Assembly: GCA_024138025.1 (NCBI GenBank) | Contig: JAMXBD010000577.1 | Location: 620,001 to 684,000, forward strand | Length of the DNA: 64,000 nucleotides | Reading direction: 5' to 3' | From: Combretum micranthum | Taxonomy: Eukaryota; Streptophyta; Magnoliopsida; Myrtales; Combretaceae | In this document: positions 34,901 through 48,230 of the stretch, one piece after another | Layout: every line of letters starts with the position of its first letter | How positions within the stretch are numbered: the first letter of the stretch is position 1 | Position numbers and translations under genes: made by a program | The notes under the pieces: generated by a model | What the model was told of the DNA's origin: nothing | Database searches by the model: none | The model's input: only the letters and a program-made list of their open reading frames with translations

Positions 34901-36239
34901 ATCGGTTTATTATCTTAGACATGAATTCTTAAGCTCAATTTTTTATGTAAACTTCCTAACACATATTTATATGTTTATAAGTTCATTTGGCCTAAATTAA
35001 TTATTTAATTATGGTTTTAATTTTAATTGATTCAAAACTGTCCAGAGCAGGGTATAGGCAGCGACAACCGATCGGTTCGATCAAATTTGACCATCAAAAC
35101 GACCGGTTCTTGGCCGGTTCTTTACACAAAATTAAAGTAAACTTATTGATCTTTCAAACCGTTGTAGTTTCATTGAAAAAGGAGGAGAAAAAGTCACCGG
35201 TTCGGCCATGTGAATTCACGCCACCACTGCTGGCCGAAACACTGTTTTGCCCTGTTTTGCTATTTTGTAATTTAATTTTTAAAAATAGTAAATGTATTTC
35301 AAAAATCACAAAAATTTACAGTTTTTATATAGAAATGTTAAACTATCTTTTATAAATTTCATTCAAAAATAAATTCATTTAGTATTTTATTTAAATTTGA
35401 TAATCCAAGCTGTCCATATTTAATATATATGCATATAATTGATCTTTAAGCACATTGAATTCATCTAGAACGTGTTTATTCTATGTTTTATTGTCTAGTA
35501 TATACTTTGATTTATATTCTACAACTTGAATCATAAATCATAACTCAAATCATCATCAATAACACAAAGTTTCCCAAAATTTCAACATACCTACATAAAC
35601 ATACATACTTATGCATCTCAATAGAATTATATTTAGTATATTCATATATTTATTTGATAATTTCATTTCAAAATATATATATATATATATCAATTCAACA
35701 TTATAACATACATATATTCATACATATAATAACTTCAAATACTCAATTTTCTTACATACATGTGCATGTTTCGGTTTTCATACTTGCATATACATTTTAT
35801 TTAATACTTGAATCTAAGTTCATTTTTAGTGATTGAAATGAATCTAAATATCATTAACATAATTAAACAAAATAACTATAATTACTTACTTGAATTTAGC
35901 AATATCAACCAAATAGTTGCCTCCACTACTACTTCTACACTCAAGGATTGATGCAAATTCTTCAAGCTTTTTTTCCTAATTTCAACCTTGTTTGTAGTCT
36001 TTAGTTTCACCTCTTGTGTGCTTGGTTGATGGAAGAGATTTTATGTATTTTTGGGGAGGTTTTTGAGAGTGTTTTGAGAGAGAACATGAGAGAGAGATGG
36101 GATGCTAGAAATGAGGCATGAGTTAGGGTTTTCTAAACCCTATATTTATATTGTTTGATGGTTTGCAATTATCTCTAGAGTTAAGGACATTTTGGTACTT
36201 TGGCTTGATTAATTGAGGGTATTTTGGTCTTCTAACTCT

Positions 36240-36460
36240 AGAAGATATTTTCTTGTGTAGATATTTAAGGGGTATTTTAGTCTTTTCCTAGGGTTAGGAA
36301 TCTTCTAGACTTGGTTAAGGTCAATTTGGTCTTTTCACATGCTTGATATTTTCTTGTGTTCACATTGTAGATATTTAAGGGGCAAATTGGTCTTTTCATA
36401 GATGAAGAAAACTTCTTGAAGTAGCTAAGGTTATTTTGGTCTTTCATAAGGTTAGATTTT
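36240..36460 (-). repeat. Degenerate repeats with TTTTGGTCTTTTC and GATATTTAAGGGG
   Basis: GATATTTAAGGGG occurs at about 36260 and 36369, and (A)TTTTGGTCTTT-like words occur about six times between 36185 and 36445. They lie between the TGGGCTT array and the TATA box of the family B LTR. Confidence 0.5.
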
Positions 36461-36519
36461 TTTCTAGACATTGAGATTTCATATCATGTGTGAGGGTGCA
36501 TGATAAGAACATGGTCTAA

Positions 36520-36634
36520 TGGGCTTTATGGGCTTTGAATTTAATGTTATTGGGCTTAAGGTTTATGGGCTTGATTTTTGAATAATTGGGCTTAGGGTTT
36601 TAGAAGAAGAATTAGGCCTTTAGGTTATGGGCTT
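36520..36634 (-). promoter_or_regulatory. Six TGGGCTT (site II-like) boxes upstream of TATA
   Basis: TGGGCTT occurs at 36520, 36529, 36551, 36566, 36587 and 36628, with TTAGGGTTT (telo-box-like) at 36592-36600. In the minus-strand LTR these lie about 370-480 bases upstream of the TATA box. Site II and telo boxes together mark promoters active in dividing plant cells. Role here is inferred. Confidence 0.5.
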
Positions 36635-37906
36635 TAGGGAATTAGAAATGGTTTTTAAGAAGTAATAAAGAGAATTAACTAATTGGCATTAGAAATTAAT
36701 TTTAGGAAATTTAATTAAAGGAAAATTAATAGCTTACTTGAATTTAGTATTTTAAGAACTTAGGAATTGAGATTTGAATGAAAATATTTAGTTTTAAATT
36801 TCTAAGATTTAAGGAGTTGGAATTTAGGCTAAAATGTCTAAATTGGATATTCAGGGTTTTAGATGATTAAACTTGACTAATAAAGTTCAATTGATGATTG
36901 AAAAGGATCAATTAATTTGAATTTGTTGAAATAGGTCATCGATGTTGCCTAATAGATTAAATTAGGTATTTATGACATTAGAGTCTTTATTTTCAATTAA
37001 ATTCATTTATTATTCCTAATTATGTTAAATTATCAAAATTTTCACTTACGCGATTACGGTTTTTAGTCCAAATAGGTCAAATTAGAGTATTATGCTCAAA
37101 GGACTTAAGAAATTCTAAATTTTATGATTATGTATTCAGAATTTTTATTCGAGTTCTAGTTTGGTAGATAATGATCAGTTTTCATTTCTATCGCGTATTT
37201 TTCAACCCTAGCAATTAATCTTTAAACTATCGTTTACTATCTAATAGACCCTAAAATTAATCGGGTCATACTACACTTGATATTTATAACCTTAGGCATA
37301 TAATTAGTGAGTTATTGACTCGAGTCTAATCTAAATTTAGATTAGGGTTTAATTTTAGTGAATTAAGAATTTAGATAATTCAACTTGAGAAATCGTTTCA
37401 AGGAATTAGATAGCTTGGTATGTTGGAGATAGGAAATTATAGTAATTTTATAAGTTGAAAAGAGTATTTGTGGTATTGGAATTCCTAATTTCAATTAAAT
37501 ACATTTACAAATTAAATTATCTAATTATATTCTATAGTTTATGAAAATCAATTGACTAAACTATATAAATTCAATTAATAAGTTAAATGTAAAATAAGAT
37601 CCAAAATTACCTATATTTTCATAGTATTTAATTGTCACATTTCTAATTTAGGTTGGTAAAATTCGGGGTATTTCAAGTGCAGTCTTTAATAATTACTTGT
37701 TGATTATTTTTTCTCATGATTACGAAGGCTTAAGAAAATTTTGTTAATAAAGATTGGAATTTCTTAAATGATTTATATTTTTATTATTCTTAAATTGTGA
37801 AAAATCGAGAGTGATTTTTGCGAATTTTCTCATCTTTTTTTTCAAGATTTTATAACCTATTATTATTAATTATCAAAATTAGGTTAGCAAAATTAGGGAG
37901 TTTACA

Positions 37907-39049
37907 ACTGTGGTCTTATTCTCCAAATGAGCGAATTGAACCGAATTTTCCCTCTAAAAGAAAGTTGTTGTTTGACCATATTTAAGCTTAGAGCTTAGTT
38001 GAAATTTGACTATCAATAATATCTATTTTCAAAATGTAAGCAATAGAAAAGCCAAACAAGTCTACCTAAGAAAAATAACAATGTTTTATAGTATAATTTT
38101 AAGTTAAATGAATATTTAAAAAATAATTTGCAACAAAACTTTCCAACGTTTATCAACATTCATATAATATCCAATTTAAAATTTGAAAAATAGGTACAAG
38201 AAAACTATAAGAGACATAAATAAATGTTATATTATGAGGAAGTATATTATCCAACTAATTAGGAAATTTGCATTTCAAGACTAAATGACATTTAATCTGT
38301 AACTTATGAGCATTTTAAATATTACATGGATCAAATAGTTAAAGGACATGTACGAGATCTTCTTTTCAAATAAAAGTACATCTTACAAGCTTTCCATAGT
38401 ATAAAATTTCAAAAAGAGGATAGTACATATAAATGTTATGCATAGTTGGAAAAACTAACATAAATAACCTTTTTTTTTTTCATTTTTAAATAATATATCA
38501 ATTAAGAAAAGTCAAAATTTTAATTTTTAAAAATGAATTAGTGAATAGACACTAAATCATAGCAAAACTAAAGAACTTGTAGAAAACAACTATAAAATTA
38601 AAACTAAACTGAAAATATAAACACTAAATTCTTAAAATGAAAGCTTAGGAAAAAATTAAAAATAATTGATTTGTTTAATTCAAAACTTTTTCGTTTTTTT
38701 TCTTATAAATTATTGTCTATTGAACAATTTACTTTCTATTTAGACATAATTAAATAAAATATTTTATCAAAAAAGCAAAAGAAAATGACATCATCCATTC
38801 TAAAATAAATTGATGCAGCAACAAGCGTAGATAACAAAAAATTGCAACAAAAGTGCAATCTTTTAGAGAAAAGTTCTCTAAGAATAGAGTTTCAAATGTC
38901 AAAGATAAGAGTTATCTAGCAAAGCCTTAAAATACACTATTTATAGTTTCATCAAGAAAAAGAAAATAACATAAACAATTTAAACAGCGCTAGCAACCAA
39001 AGTTGATAGCTTTGGGCTTGAAGGCCAGTGGCCTTAAATTTAGGCCGGC
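37907..39049 (-). mobile_element. Family C LTR fragment
   Basis: The right part (about 38700-39049) carries a minus-strand TATA-like TATAAATA near 38940 and then GGCCAGTGGCC and TAGGCCGGC (39024-39049), matching the promoter region at 17210-17300. It is cut by the LTR starting at 39050, with CCGGC as the left flank. The 37907-38700 part is AT-rich and unassigned; no frame or element end was seen. Confidence 0.5.
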
Positions 39050-41339
39050 TGTCACGCCCCAAAGGGTACTCTAAACGTAACAGTCCGCCACACTCAATAT
39101 TAAAGTTTAAGTATGACAACCTTAGCCATTCCCCAAAGCTTTGATATTAAGTGTAAGGCATGCTCTCACAAGTTTAGAGGACCATACCCAGGATTATGAA
39201 GCTTAATGAGATACAATAACGTGTTAAGAAAAGAGAATTCATAATATTTATTCACTTATAATAATGATCTTACAAACTTAGAGACATTTCCCTTAATCTC
39301 AAGTCTATTACAAAAATACTATACATCTTATCCAAAGCTAAACTTCATCTAGAATTTCTTTGTCCCAAAAGAAATTACCTGACTGCAGGGTCCTCGTGGT
39401 CTCAACCACAGGTAGGGAAATTGCAAAAGATATCTATAAGGGTATAAGCTAACAAGCTTAGTGAGACTATTTCCATAAATAACTTCTTGTAACAAGGTTT
39501 CAAACAAGTTGTTTAAACAGTCAAATAAGATGCAATATACACGTGGGCAAACAAGGCATATAGCTTTTCGGGAACTATATGTTGAATGGACTTACGCCCT
39601 CTATTCGGGGTTTGGTGATACGTAACCTTAAAACAAGTAGTTTTAGTTAAAAAGTTTTATGCTTACAACCAACATCGCCAAGCATCCTGAGTCTACTTGA
39701 ATTGACCTTGCTTTCGGATTTTCCGCCAAGCATTTCCTTAACGCCGTCAAGCAATCACTTTTAGACACTTTGCCAAGTGTTGCTTTCGACATGAGCCTAC
39801 TATCCTTCTCACCTAAGGATAATAACCCAAATGCAATGTGACTCATTTCGTGATATGCATGAATCCATTTATTTATGATATCATAACATTATTATTATCA
39901 AATTTAAGGCGATCAAAGAATCTCATACAAAGCAAGTGTTATACTAAAACAAACATTTAAATCAATTCCGGCCTTACTATTCTTAGAATTCTTTCAAAGA
40001 ATTATCTTACATACATATCCATTTGTTTTTTCCTAATTCTAATGCAACAAATTTATAAGCACAAGTATAGCATTTTAAGGAATAAACTCACGATGCCATG
40101 TCGACTATTCTTCTATGCAGATGAGTCGTTCACACACTCCTCTTAATCGAAATAATCTTCGGAAATGGGTATCCTTCCTCGAAGTCACCTAGCCAAAGAA
40201 AATAGCCACATGAGCATTTCTTGATGATTTTATTGAATTTTGACAAGACAATGTCAAAAGAATGTTAAAGTTCGTATAAAGGAAAGTTCCAATTTAAAAT
40301 GGCCATAACTTGGTCATTTTAACTCGGAATGGCACATATAATATACCAATTTCTACTACTCGAAAAGATCTATCCATTTATGAAACTATTTTTGTCAAAC
40401 TGAACCATTTAGGCCCAAAACAGTGGCGATAAAATTTACCACGAATTTTCTAACTCAAAAAGCAACTTTGGTTCAACCATTCAAATTTTGCTTGATAAAT
40501 ACTTAGTCATCTATATAGTTGAAAAATTATCCTTTTATAGCTACATAGCTCATATTTAAGCATGCTCAAGTGTTTTGTTGTCCAATTATGTTTCTTGAGT
40601 AGAATAATGTCGGTTTGAAGTTTTAGAAAAATATAGTTTACAAGAATTTATTTTGTAAATCTCTTGAAATGAATATTTTGTTTCTTTTGTTTTCCAAAAA
40701 TGTTTTATGTTTGTTTTTTATTTTTCCCAAGTAACTTTTTGAAAATCAAATTTTCTACTTTCTAAGTTCTCTAATATTAGTACTACTTTTCTTATTTATT
40801 TTTTCTATACAATTTTTCTTTGCCTATTTGTTTGTAAAGATCTTTATTTGAAAATTCCTCATCCTTTCATTATGCTATCTTTTTCATAAAAATCCTTTGT
40901 ACCAACAATTATTTTCTTTTGAAAAACAAAGTGAAATATTAAAAGTCTTAAGAAGCTTTACATGACAAAAGTAGTTTCTAAAATTTGTAGTGGGTTCTTT
41001 TCGTAACTTGAAACATAGATTTTATATTTCAAATAAACTTATTTCTAAGTGATAAAATCTCCTTTTTGTCAATTATTTTTAGAACTTGAAATTTTGGACA
41101 ACAATCTAAATGAACATGATTTATGAGGAATAATAGTAAACAAAAATAACATAAATAATAAAGTCAAGTATTGGGAGTCTTAGCTTCTTCAAGGCTCCCG
41201 GGACTAAGAAGTGGACTAGTCCCAAAAAAAAAAAAAAAAGAAAGAAAGAAAGAAAAATTTGTTTTGACTTGATGAGGACAAGTCTAAGATTAAAGACTAG
41301 TCTTAAAATAACAATGAATAAATGAAATTGCAACGGAAT
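39050..41339 (-). mobile_element. Truncated Tekay-like LTR (R2), minus strand
   Basis: Starts TGTCACGCCCC-AAAGGGTAC, the complement of the LTR end. It closely follows the subfamily of the LTRs at 2738-6225 and 59822-63347, with the same CTTGGCG/CCGAAAGC cassette (39660-39800) and hairpins at 39557-39605. Its acceptor position reads GCAA instead of GCAG. It stops at 41339, where the next element begins. Its promoter half, expected further right, is absent from the window. Confidence 0.8.
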
Positions 41340-42173
41340 TGTCATACCCCAAAGGTACCAAAAACGTAATAGTCCACTACACTCAATATTTAAACTTAAG
41401 TATGACAACCTTAGTCATCCCATAAGTTTATATATCGGGTGTAAGGTGTACTTGCACAACTTTTAGGATCACACTTTAAATCGAATAGTCTAAAGAAGGC
41501 ATACATTAGCATTAAGAATAGAAATCACAACGAGATAATTAAGTTAAATCTTTACAAAAGTCAAGGGGGAATACCCCCGCCAAAATAATAATGGAAGTTT
41601 ATCCGGCCTAAAATCATATTACAATCATTAGGGTTTATGTTAAAGAGATATTTCTAGAAGTCCACGCCTCTAGTTAGGTCCCGACTTCTTCAAAAGCTTC
41701 TTCATCCACAAGATAACCCTGTGAAATGTGTTCTCTCAGAACAACCAAAAATAGGAACACCACAGCAAAACTATTGGGGTGTAAGCTAACAGGCTTAGTG
41801 AGATTCATTTCCAAACATTTAATACTCAACAATAGTATATAACAGACAAGTTATTAGCAGCCATATGAAACGCATAAGCACATGAGCATACAATACTTAA
41901 GATCGTCCGAAAATCTTATGTTGAATGGATTTATGCTCCATCCAGGGTTAGGTGTTTCAAGCCCATACGACCATCATTTAAATACTTCTCACTTCTTATT
42001 ATGGTTGATACAGGTGCCCATCCACCACGTTTAAATTTTTACTGTGGTTTATACAGGTGCCCACCCATGCACTTTTCAATTCCGGCCATTCGCCAACAAC
42101 CGAGTTTATAGGCCATTCGTTGCTCGAATTACTATGTCTTCTTCCACAAAGGTATAATAACTCATGCAATGTG

Positions 42174-45100
42174 TGTCACGTCCCATAGGGTATCCTAAAC
42201 GTAAGCCACCACATACTATATAAGACTCTCGAATTTCCAATCCAGACCCTTCGGGAGTCTTGTATAGATGTAAAGCGTTCCTTTATGACAATAGAATACT
42301 CAACCAATGGAGTTAAGTAGTTTAATGTGGCATTCATTAGCCATAGATAATAAACCAAAACGCATAAATATACTTTACAAAATCTAAGGGGCATTCCCCC
42401 ACAAAATAATATCAAGTCCATTATAGTCATCCAGAGTCCTTTAGTTTCCAACGGAAGTCTATACAAAAAATGAAGCAAACTTCTATGGGAAACTCCTATC
42501 TCCGGTACCTGAGCTGTGGCTGCCTCGGTCTAAGCCAGATAAACTCGTGCTGCAATAAGTAAAAACTATAGGGGCGTAAGCTAACTAGCTTAGTGAGTAA
42601 GAACTTCCATATCACAATTAAGTACAATTCATTCAAATAAGTGATTATTCAAGCAAGTGTATGCATCAGACAAATGAGTTCAACAAACATATGACCAACC
42701 GGAAATCATATGTGGATGGACTTGCGCCCTCCATCCTGGGTTAGCAGATTAACGAATCCTGCGGTACGACGCGTTTAAGCTCACAGTCAACTGAACAATA
42801 ATTCGTTTTATGGATCACGATTAACCAACATATTCGTTTTATGGATCACGAAAAACCAACCAATGCTAATGCTCCATCCCCATTGTGATATGAATGAATC
42901 CAATTACAATTGACGTCAAATATACATTAGTTCAATTCTTTTAGGTGGCAACAAGTATTCGCAGACATTTGATATAATAATAGCTAATCAATCAATAGCT
43001 TAACACCCGGTTTCGATATTTCTTAAGTTCCATTTCGCACATCAACAGCAGACAAATATATAATTCCCATATACCCCATCATACATATCCATTTTTATCT
43101 TTGCCTATACCACTAGTGCCACATTACAATCACAATCATTAATTGAGAGTGGAAGTAGAACTCACTCGGCCATTGGACGTCGGTCTTTTTAGTAGTAATA
43201 ATCGGGCGGTAAGGTGTCGTCTTGCTCGGGATCACCTACCAAGTAAGAATAATCCTAATGAGATTCTCATCGTGTAACTAATCCAAGCTATGCATCTAAA
43301 CTAGATGAATTCGGAATTCTCGCTATTTGCGGAAGCTCGACTTAAAACGGCCATAACTTGGTCATTTTAACTCGGAATTTCGCAAATTTTATATCTATCT
43401 CTATCTACTTCGAAAGATATATCTATTTATAATATTATTTTCAAGTTTTGAAAACATTAAGGTCACGGAACAGTAGGATCAGTTCTGTTCCGTAAATCCC
43501 CCAATTCCAAAAATTTGTTTTGCTTTTGATGAAAAATGTTTCCTAGTGATGATTTATGCATAAATGGTATAGAATGAATTCCTATCATGAATATCATGTA
43601 ATGAACTCCATATTGCATGGTTTGATGATCTTTGGTGGTGGACTCTTATGAATTCCTAATTATTAAGAAATTCCCTAATGATCTCTTATAAAAAGTTATT
43701 ATTATCAACCTTACATCCTCTAATGTTTTTATGATTTTATCCTTAGAAGTTACTTGTCACCTAATAAAGAAATGAGTTCCCAACATCCATATTAGTCATG
43801 GCCTTCATTTATGTATAAAAATCCACATTTTTCATTGAGCAAATATGTTTTTAATTGAGCTACTTATAGAAATCCGAATTTTGAATTTTTCAGTCTCTTG
43901 CATTTTCCTTATGAGAAATCTTGTTTATTGCATCAAAATTGAAGCTCCAATATCTATTATCTAAGGACTTCATTTAATTCATAAAACATGCCATCTAAGC
44001 TTAGATACTAAGTGTTTATGTGGGCATCACCCAAAAAAACGAATTTGACTATACATCCAAATTTCCATATTTTTCATTCCAACTTTACTACTTGTTTTAC
44101 ATTTTCCTCATGCTTAAACTCATCTAAACTTATGAAAATCATTCCTTCAAGATACCTATTGCACATACCCTTCATTTTTCATGTGAAATATGAGTTTAAA
44201 GATGGTTTTGGTGGTTTTTAAAAATAGGGTTCTAAATCCATCCGAATTTCCAACAAATCATTTCTAACCAAATATTTTTCTTTTCAAGCTCCTTGTCTTC
44301 GACACATGTAGATCTACCATCTAACCTATCTATACATAGTCAAGGCCACATTTTTATGATCATCAATGCATGAGAGTCAAAATAAACACATGAACATACA
44401 TGTAGATGGAGATGTGGATGTCTAAACATTAGATCTACTAGACATAATGCATGAATCATAAACTTCATGGCAGGAACATCAATATATATGCAAGATCTCT
44501 ACTTTACATGCATGAACAAGATGAGATTTCAAACAAAACTCTTTCAAATACTAGATCCACTTCTTGTGATGGCTTGAGATTCTTGTAGTAGTGTTTTCAT
44601 GTCCCTTGCTCATGCTCATTGGGATTAATGGTGGAAAACACACAAGAATGATCTTGACATTACAAGATTTGGGAAAAACAAAGCTTAAAATCAACCTACC
44701 AATAGAGATCAAAGGTGGAAATGAAGGGGATTTGAGTTGAAAATGTGAGAGTGGGAGAGGGGAGGCTCACGGCACTAATGGGGGAGGAGAAGAGAGGTTT
44801 TTCTCTTTCGGAAAAATTTAGACAAGTGAAAATGAAGAGAGAGAGTGAACATTTAGTTTATATATTACATGCATTAAGGTTTTAGATGAATAAAAATTGA
44901 GTAAATAAAACAAATGAGAGGGAAATTAGAGGGGGCGGGGGCACCGGCCATTAGGGCATGTGTGTGTGTGTGGGTTTTGAATTTTGATATTTTGTAATTT
45001 AGATAATTAAAATGTAATAAATATGATAATTAATTAAAAGACAAAAATTCTTGGAAAAAGAAATTGAAATGAGTAGTTGTAAGGATGTAAGAATAGGGTA

Positions 45101-45553
45101 TGGGTAGTGTGTAGTGTAGGTTGCACTTGTGAATAGTAGACAAGACATCTACTTTACCGGATGTAACGAAAAACACGGGAAAAGCTACAACTGTAATTTT
45201 GATAGTCCGAAAATTATAAAATGATATTTTTGGAATCCTTATAAAATTACGGTTCTAATGAATATTCTAGAACATTTTTCTGTTGTGGTATGGGGCACGC
45301 TTTTCCGTAATTGAGCTCGGGAAGGCCCGGAATTGAAAAATTCTCGAATTTAAAACTTTCAAAGGTCTAAAATATACTTTAGAAGGATAATTCATATTCA
45401 TTTACTTCATAAAACTTCTTTTATTATGAAACGAAGGAAAGCCGGATTTAGGGTTTCCTAAGCTCCTCTCACTAGACTCAAACTGAACCGGATTAGGGTT
45501 TCGCTTTTCAATTCCCGAGGCTTTCTTAACTACTGAGATTCCCGGGGTTTACA
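42174..45553 (-). mobile_element. Solo LTR (R4), 3.38 kb, perfect target duplication ATGTG
   Basis: On the plus strand it starts TGTCACGTCCC and ends CGGGGTTTACA, so the minus-strand LTR starts TGTAAACCCCGGG. ATGTG at 42169-42173 and 45554-45558 flanks it. Hairpins lie at 42688-42736, a two-copy version of the ATTCGTTTTATGGATCAC repeat at about 42798-42860, a donor-side hairpin (ATCTTG/CAAGAT) at 44651-44668, and a GGGGGCGGGGGCACCGGCC box at about 44930-44948. It sits inside the 3' LTR of the minus-strand element. Confidence 0.92.
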
Positions 45554-48211
45554 ATGTGACTCATTACGTGATATGCATGTACAATTTATTTATCATTATC
45601 GTGGCATGTTAATTAAACAGATTAAATGCGATCATAGAGAATTTCAAACAATCCAAGTTTATACTAATTCATACAATGAATTATCAACAAGTCTATCTTG
45701 ATATACTTATCATTCATTCAACCGAGATTTAGATCACAAATCATCTGAATTTTATCTTTCCTTAATTCTAATGCCACTACGATTATAAACACATACATGA
45801 GCACAACTATTTAAGAAATAAACTTACTCAGCCATGGAGAGAAATCCACTAGTCATAGTAGTCCTCGGGGAGTGGAAATCTATCCTCCAATTCACCTAAG
45901 TACAAGGAATACCCGAAATGAGTATTTCTCATAAGGTTTTAATAACTTAACAACTCTAACTACTAAGTTTGTCAATTCCCGCATAAGATAAAGTCCTAAT
46001 TTTAAATGACCATATCTAACTCATTTTAACTCGGAATTGAGCATATAATATATCGATTTCTATCTACTTCGAAATATCTATCTATTCCTAATATTATTTT
46101 CAAGTTTCGAAAATATTTAAGTCACAAAACAGAGGGATCAGTTCTGATTGGTCGAAAACTTCAATTCCGAAAAATTAGTTTTGTGAATGTTTGTGATGTC
46201 TTCTAGCATATAGTTTAACTACACATGCAATATTTATGATTTCCTATCATGAATGATATGATATGAACTTGATGCATGCATGCTTTTAACTTTATTTACT
46301 AAAAGGAAAATTAAGAAACTTCTTATTTGGGAAACTCCATGACTACATACTTTTAGAAAACTAGTTTCCTAACTTGTTCATCCATTTGTTTGAGTTATTC
46401 TTAAGAAAATCAATTTATGCTTGTCTAAATTGAGTCTTCATTATACTATTACCAAGCCTTAATTTCTATATAAAAACTTGCATTTTACACTTTGCAAATA
46501 CGTTTTCAAATAGGATTTGTCCAAAAATCCGAATTTCTTGAAATTAAATTTTTGAGTGATTCTTTTGGGAAAAACTTGTTTAATGCATTAAAACTTAAGA
46601 CTTAAGATACTTATTACTTAAGGACCCATTTAATACATAAAACTTCTATTTTGAGCTTAGATGATAAGTGTCTATGGCCTATATTCAAAATTACGAATTT
46701 CATATGTTGACTTCTAACTCAAATTTTTTTCATATAGATTCCACTTCTTGTTTTATGCATTAATCTCATCAAAACTCATTTCAACCTATAAAAATCACTA
46801 CTTAATGATACTATTACCTATACTCTTCATTTTTCACATAAAACATGAGTTTTAAAATTGATAAAAGGGTTTTTAAAAAAGGGTCTTGAAATCATACGAA
46901 TTTGACTTTGAGTATTTCAAACAAAAACTTTTCCTTTTCAAGTTCCTTGCTTTATTTACTTAAGGATTTACCAACTACCACATCTATACACCTAAAACAA
47001 AGCCTTCATGAGTATGAATGCATGAAAACATAAATCATCCATAAGATCATAAATATCAAGCATGGTATAAGCATATAAAAGCTAGATCTACTACTTATGA
47101 TGCATGAAATGAAGTTTAAAAGCATGAACATGAAATTTTTATGCTAAATCTCAACTTTACTCCACTTTTACATGCATGATCATGAAGATATCTCAACAAA
47201 AACTTAATCAAACACAAGATCCACTCTTGTGATGGCTTGATTCATGTAGTAGCATTTTCTTGCCCCTAGCAAGTGCTCATGGGGACTTTGAGTGAAAACA
47301 CTCATGAATAACCTTACCATTAAAAGATTAAATGGTAGTACGGCTTAGGAATCATCACCTAAAGTTGGATTTAATGAAGAAATGAAGAAGATTGAAGCTT
47401 ATTGTGAGTGTGTGTGAAGGGGCTAGGCTCACGGCAATGAGGAGGAAGAAGAGGGAGTTTTGTGAGCTTTTGGAACAATTGGAATAAAATGAAAGAGAGA
47501 GAAAATAAAATACTATATATATTAGATGAAATTAGGGTTTGTTTTAAGTAATAAAAGGAGATAAAATAAAACAAATGTGGGGAAAAATTGAGGGGGGCGC
47601 TGATTCTAGAGGGGAAGGGAGAGAGAGAGATTTGATTTTATTTCAAAATTGTAATATATGTAATTAAAAGTATTAATTATAATAATTTGTTAAGAGACAA
47701 AATTCTTGGAAAAGAAAATATAATTGAGTATTTGTAAGGATGTAAGACTAGGGTATGGGTGTGCGTGTAGTAGGTTGTACTTGTGAATAGTAATAAATGG
47801 TAGATAAGACATCTACTTTACCGGTAGTAAGAAAAATACGGGTAAAGGCTATAACCATAATTTTTATAACTCGAAAAATTACAAAACATATATTTTTGAA
47901 ATCCTTATAAAATTTCGGTTCTAACGAGTATTCCGGAATATTTTTTTGAGTTTCTAGTTCTGGGGCTCGTTTTTCCGTAATGGAGCTTGCGAATGCCCGT
48001 AATAGAAAATTTTTCAAAATCAAAACTTTTTATGACTTGAAATATACTATAAAACAATAATCCACATCAAATTATTCTATAGGGGTTCTTTTATATAGAA
48101 ATTGAAGAAAAGCCGAACCTAAGGTTCCTAGGTTGCTAGTACTAATACTATTTAGGGTTTTGGTTTATAATTTATGGAGTTTACTTAGTTACTAAGAAAA
48201 CAGGTTTTACA

Positions 48212-48230
48212 ACCTACCTACCTTAAACAA
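48212..48230 (-). promoter_or_regulatory. Polypurine tract of the minus-strand element
   Basis: Minus strand TTTAAGGTAGGTAGGT directly before the LTR start TGTAAAACC. The same position in the plus-strand element reads AAAGGGGGTAGGT (59808-59820). It primes plus-strand DNA synthesis in Ty3/gypsy elements. Confidence 0.7.

Larger units (their letters stand above)
32985..37675 (-). mobile_element. 4.69-kb solo LTR of a distinct family (B), target duplication AGTGC
   Basis: On the plus strand it starts TGTCATGCCCCGAATTTGG and ends GGGGTATTTCA, so the minus-strand LTR starts TGAAATACCCC. AGTGC at 32980-32984 and 37676-37680 is a perfect target duplication. The minus-strand TATA-like TATAAATATAGGG lies near 36139-36151, giving a U3 of about 1.5 kb that carries six TGGGCTT boxes. 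A GC-rich block (about 33640-34020) lies in the leader. A GGAATGAGCC-GAAGCCC-AGTACG block near 33510 links it to family C. No internal coding region. Confidence 0.9.
17995..37906 (-). mobile_element. Host LTR (R0) of the nest, minus strand, in three pieces, truncated at left
   Basis: The pieces are 17995-18741, 30553-32984 and 37681-37906. The right end, read on the minus strand, starts TGTAAACTCCC. The TATA-like TATAAATG lies near 30680-30690, and a GAGCTTATATG block at about 18464 matches the GAGCATATAAGCTC block of sister LTRs. The U3 of about 2.5 kb is much longer than the 0.7 kb of its relatives and contains degenerate internal repeats. The inner end (…GTGACA) is missing: the LTR stops at the AT microsatellites near 17991. 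It was invaded by the LTRs at 18742-30552 and 32985-37675. Confidence 0.6.

Noticed and set aside
39643..39846. 67-codon minus-strand frame
   Set aside because: It is the CTTGGCG/CCGAAAGC repeat cassette of the R2 LTR; the same sequence in sister LTRs is not open in that frame.
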